The notes under the pieces: model-generated
Database searches by the model: none
The model's input: the letters and a program-made list of their open reading frames with translations, nothing else
Told to the model about the DNA's origin: nothing
Program-made: the position numbers and the translations under genes
NCBI GenBank assembly: GCA_033065855.1
Contig: JAVXUO010000581.1
Location: 1-64,000, forward strand
Source: Escallonia rubra
Lineage: Eukaryota > Streptophyta > Magnoliopsida > Escalloniales > Escalloniaceae
Direction of reading: 5' to 3'
Length of the DNA stretch: 64,000 nucleotides
Shown: piece by piece, positions 63,701 to 64,000 of the stretch
Numbering within the stretch: position 1 is the stretch's first letter
Layout of the letters: each line of letters opens with the position of its first letter

Positions 63701-64000
63701 CCCTATGGTTCGATAACCTAGGATTCCATTTTGTTTTGATGATAATTATATATTGATTATGTTCTAATGTGTGCTTTGGGTGAATTCTTAGCTGGTATAT
63801 ACATACACACTCATGAAGACACATTTGAAAAGTTGAATAGATGGATTAAAAACAAAGAAGCTTAAAGATATAGTGAACATGCTAGGCAAGCTTCGTCAAA
63901 TTCAATGTCAAAGATAAACAAAGAATGCATAGGCTAAGTTACTATGAATTGTGATTGATCTTTATTTTTATGTAACTAGTCTTGATTTGATGCTCGGATT
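63701..64000. other. Unassigned sequence, possible LTR edge
   Basis: Copia Gag similarity ends near 63695, where TGTTAGCCCTATGG begins; this could be the start of another LTR that leaves the window. Otherwise AT-rich, nothing recognised. Confidence 0.35.

Noticed and set aside
1-64000. tRNA, rRNA or conserved host gene
   Set aside because: No cloverleaf, rRNA motif or multi-exon host gene was seen apart from the captured B3 gene; tRNA-like strings are primer sites.

Overview
The window is intergenic, transposon-dense DNA from a flowering plant, most likely a eudicot. FAR1-type MULE transposases, a plant mobile domain (PMD) gene, a plant B3 domain, an Ac-like hAT element, LTR retrotransposons with plant primer sites and an endogenous caulimovirid all point that way. 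I cannot name the species. I see no ordinary single-copy host gene, tRNA, rRNA or CRISPR array. Nearly every base belongs to a mobile element or an element nested in one.

Layout. (1) 39-13269: MULE-A, 13.2 kb, with terminal inverted repeats (TIRs) of about 2.7 kb. It carries a plus-strand PMD plus Ulp1-type cysteine protease gene facing a minus-strand FAR1/MULE transposase. A TRIM with three LTRs sits in the right TIR. (2) 13287-24470: a rearranged endogenous pararetrovirus with small 5' ORFs, movement protein, coat protein, protease-RT-RNase H, viroplasmin, promoter and leader. (3) 24477-24770: a 0.3-kb MULE-like MITE. (4) 24791-42947: MULE-B, with a transposase split by an 8.5-kb non-autonomous LTR retrotransposon (27583-36068), a two-exon B3 gene and a minus-strand PMD-Ulp1 gene. 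(5) 42965-60584: MULE-C, an older relative with both genes decayed, containing two solo LTRs (46519-49493 and 52847-55692) and a full-length hAT element with an open 758-codon transposase (56585-60327). (6) 60621-62499: MULE-D, a 1.9-kb non-autonomous relative. (7) 62590-63700: a minus-strand Ty1/copia gag-protease remnant.

How it works together. All three large MULEs pair a FAR1-like transposase with a PMD plus SUMO-protease-like gene transcribed towards it, so both genes start at the TIRs. The noncoding parts of MULE-B, -C and -D are filled with short palindromes that keep self-complementarity while their bases change. MULE-A has a different palindrome set (AACCGC/GCGGTT hairpins and CACGTG boxes). 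Every MULE end and both ends of the viral locus abut (TA)n tracts, which look like shared landing sites. The best candidate for an undescribed system is therefore a TA-targeting MULE lineage with a transposase, a PMD-SUMO-protease accessory protein, palindrome arrays and, in one copy, a B3 DNA-binding protein.

State of the genes. The hAT transposase and B3 gene are open. The MULE-A transposase is nearly open but has a late nonsense codon and a changed C-x2-H motif. The MULE-A PMD-Ulp1 gene has two frame breaks. MULE-B genes have a few stops and MULE-C genes many. Several viral ORFs are open, but the coat-protein region has three in-frame stops.
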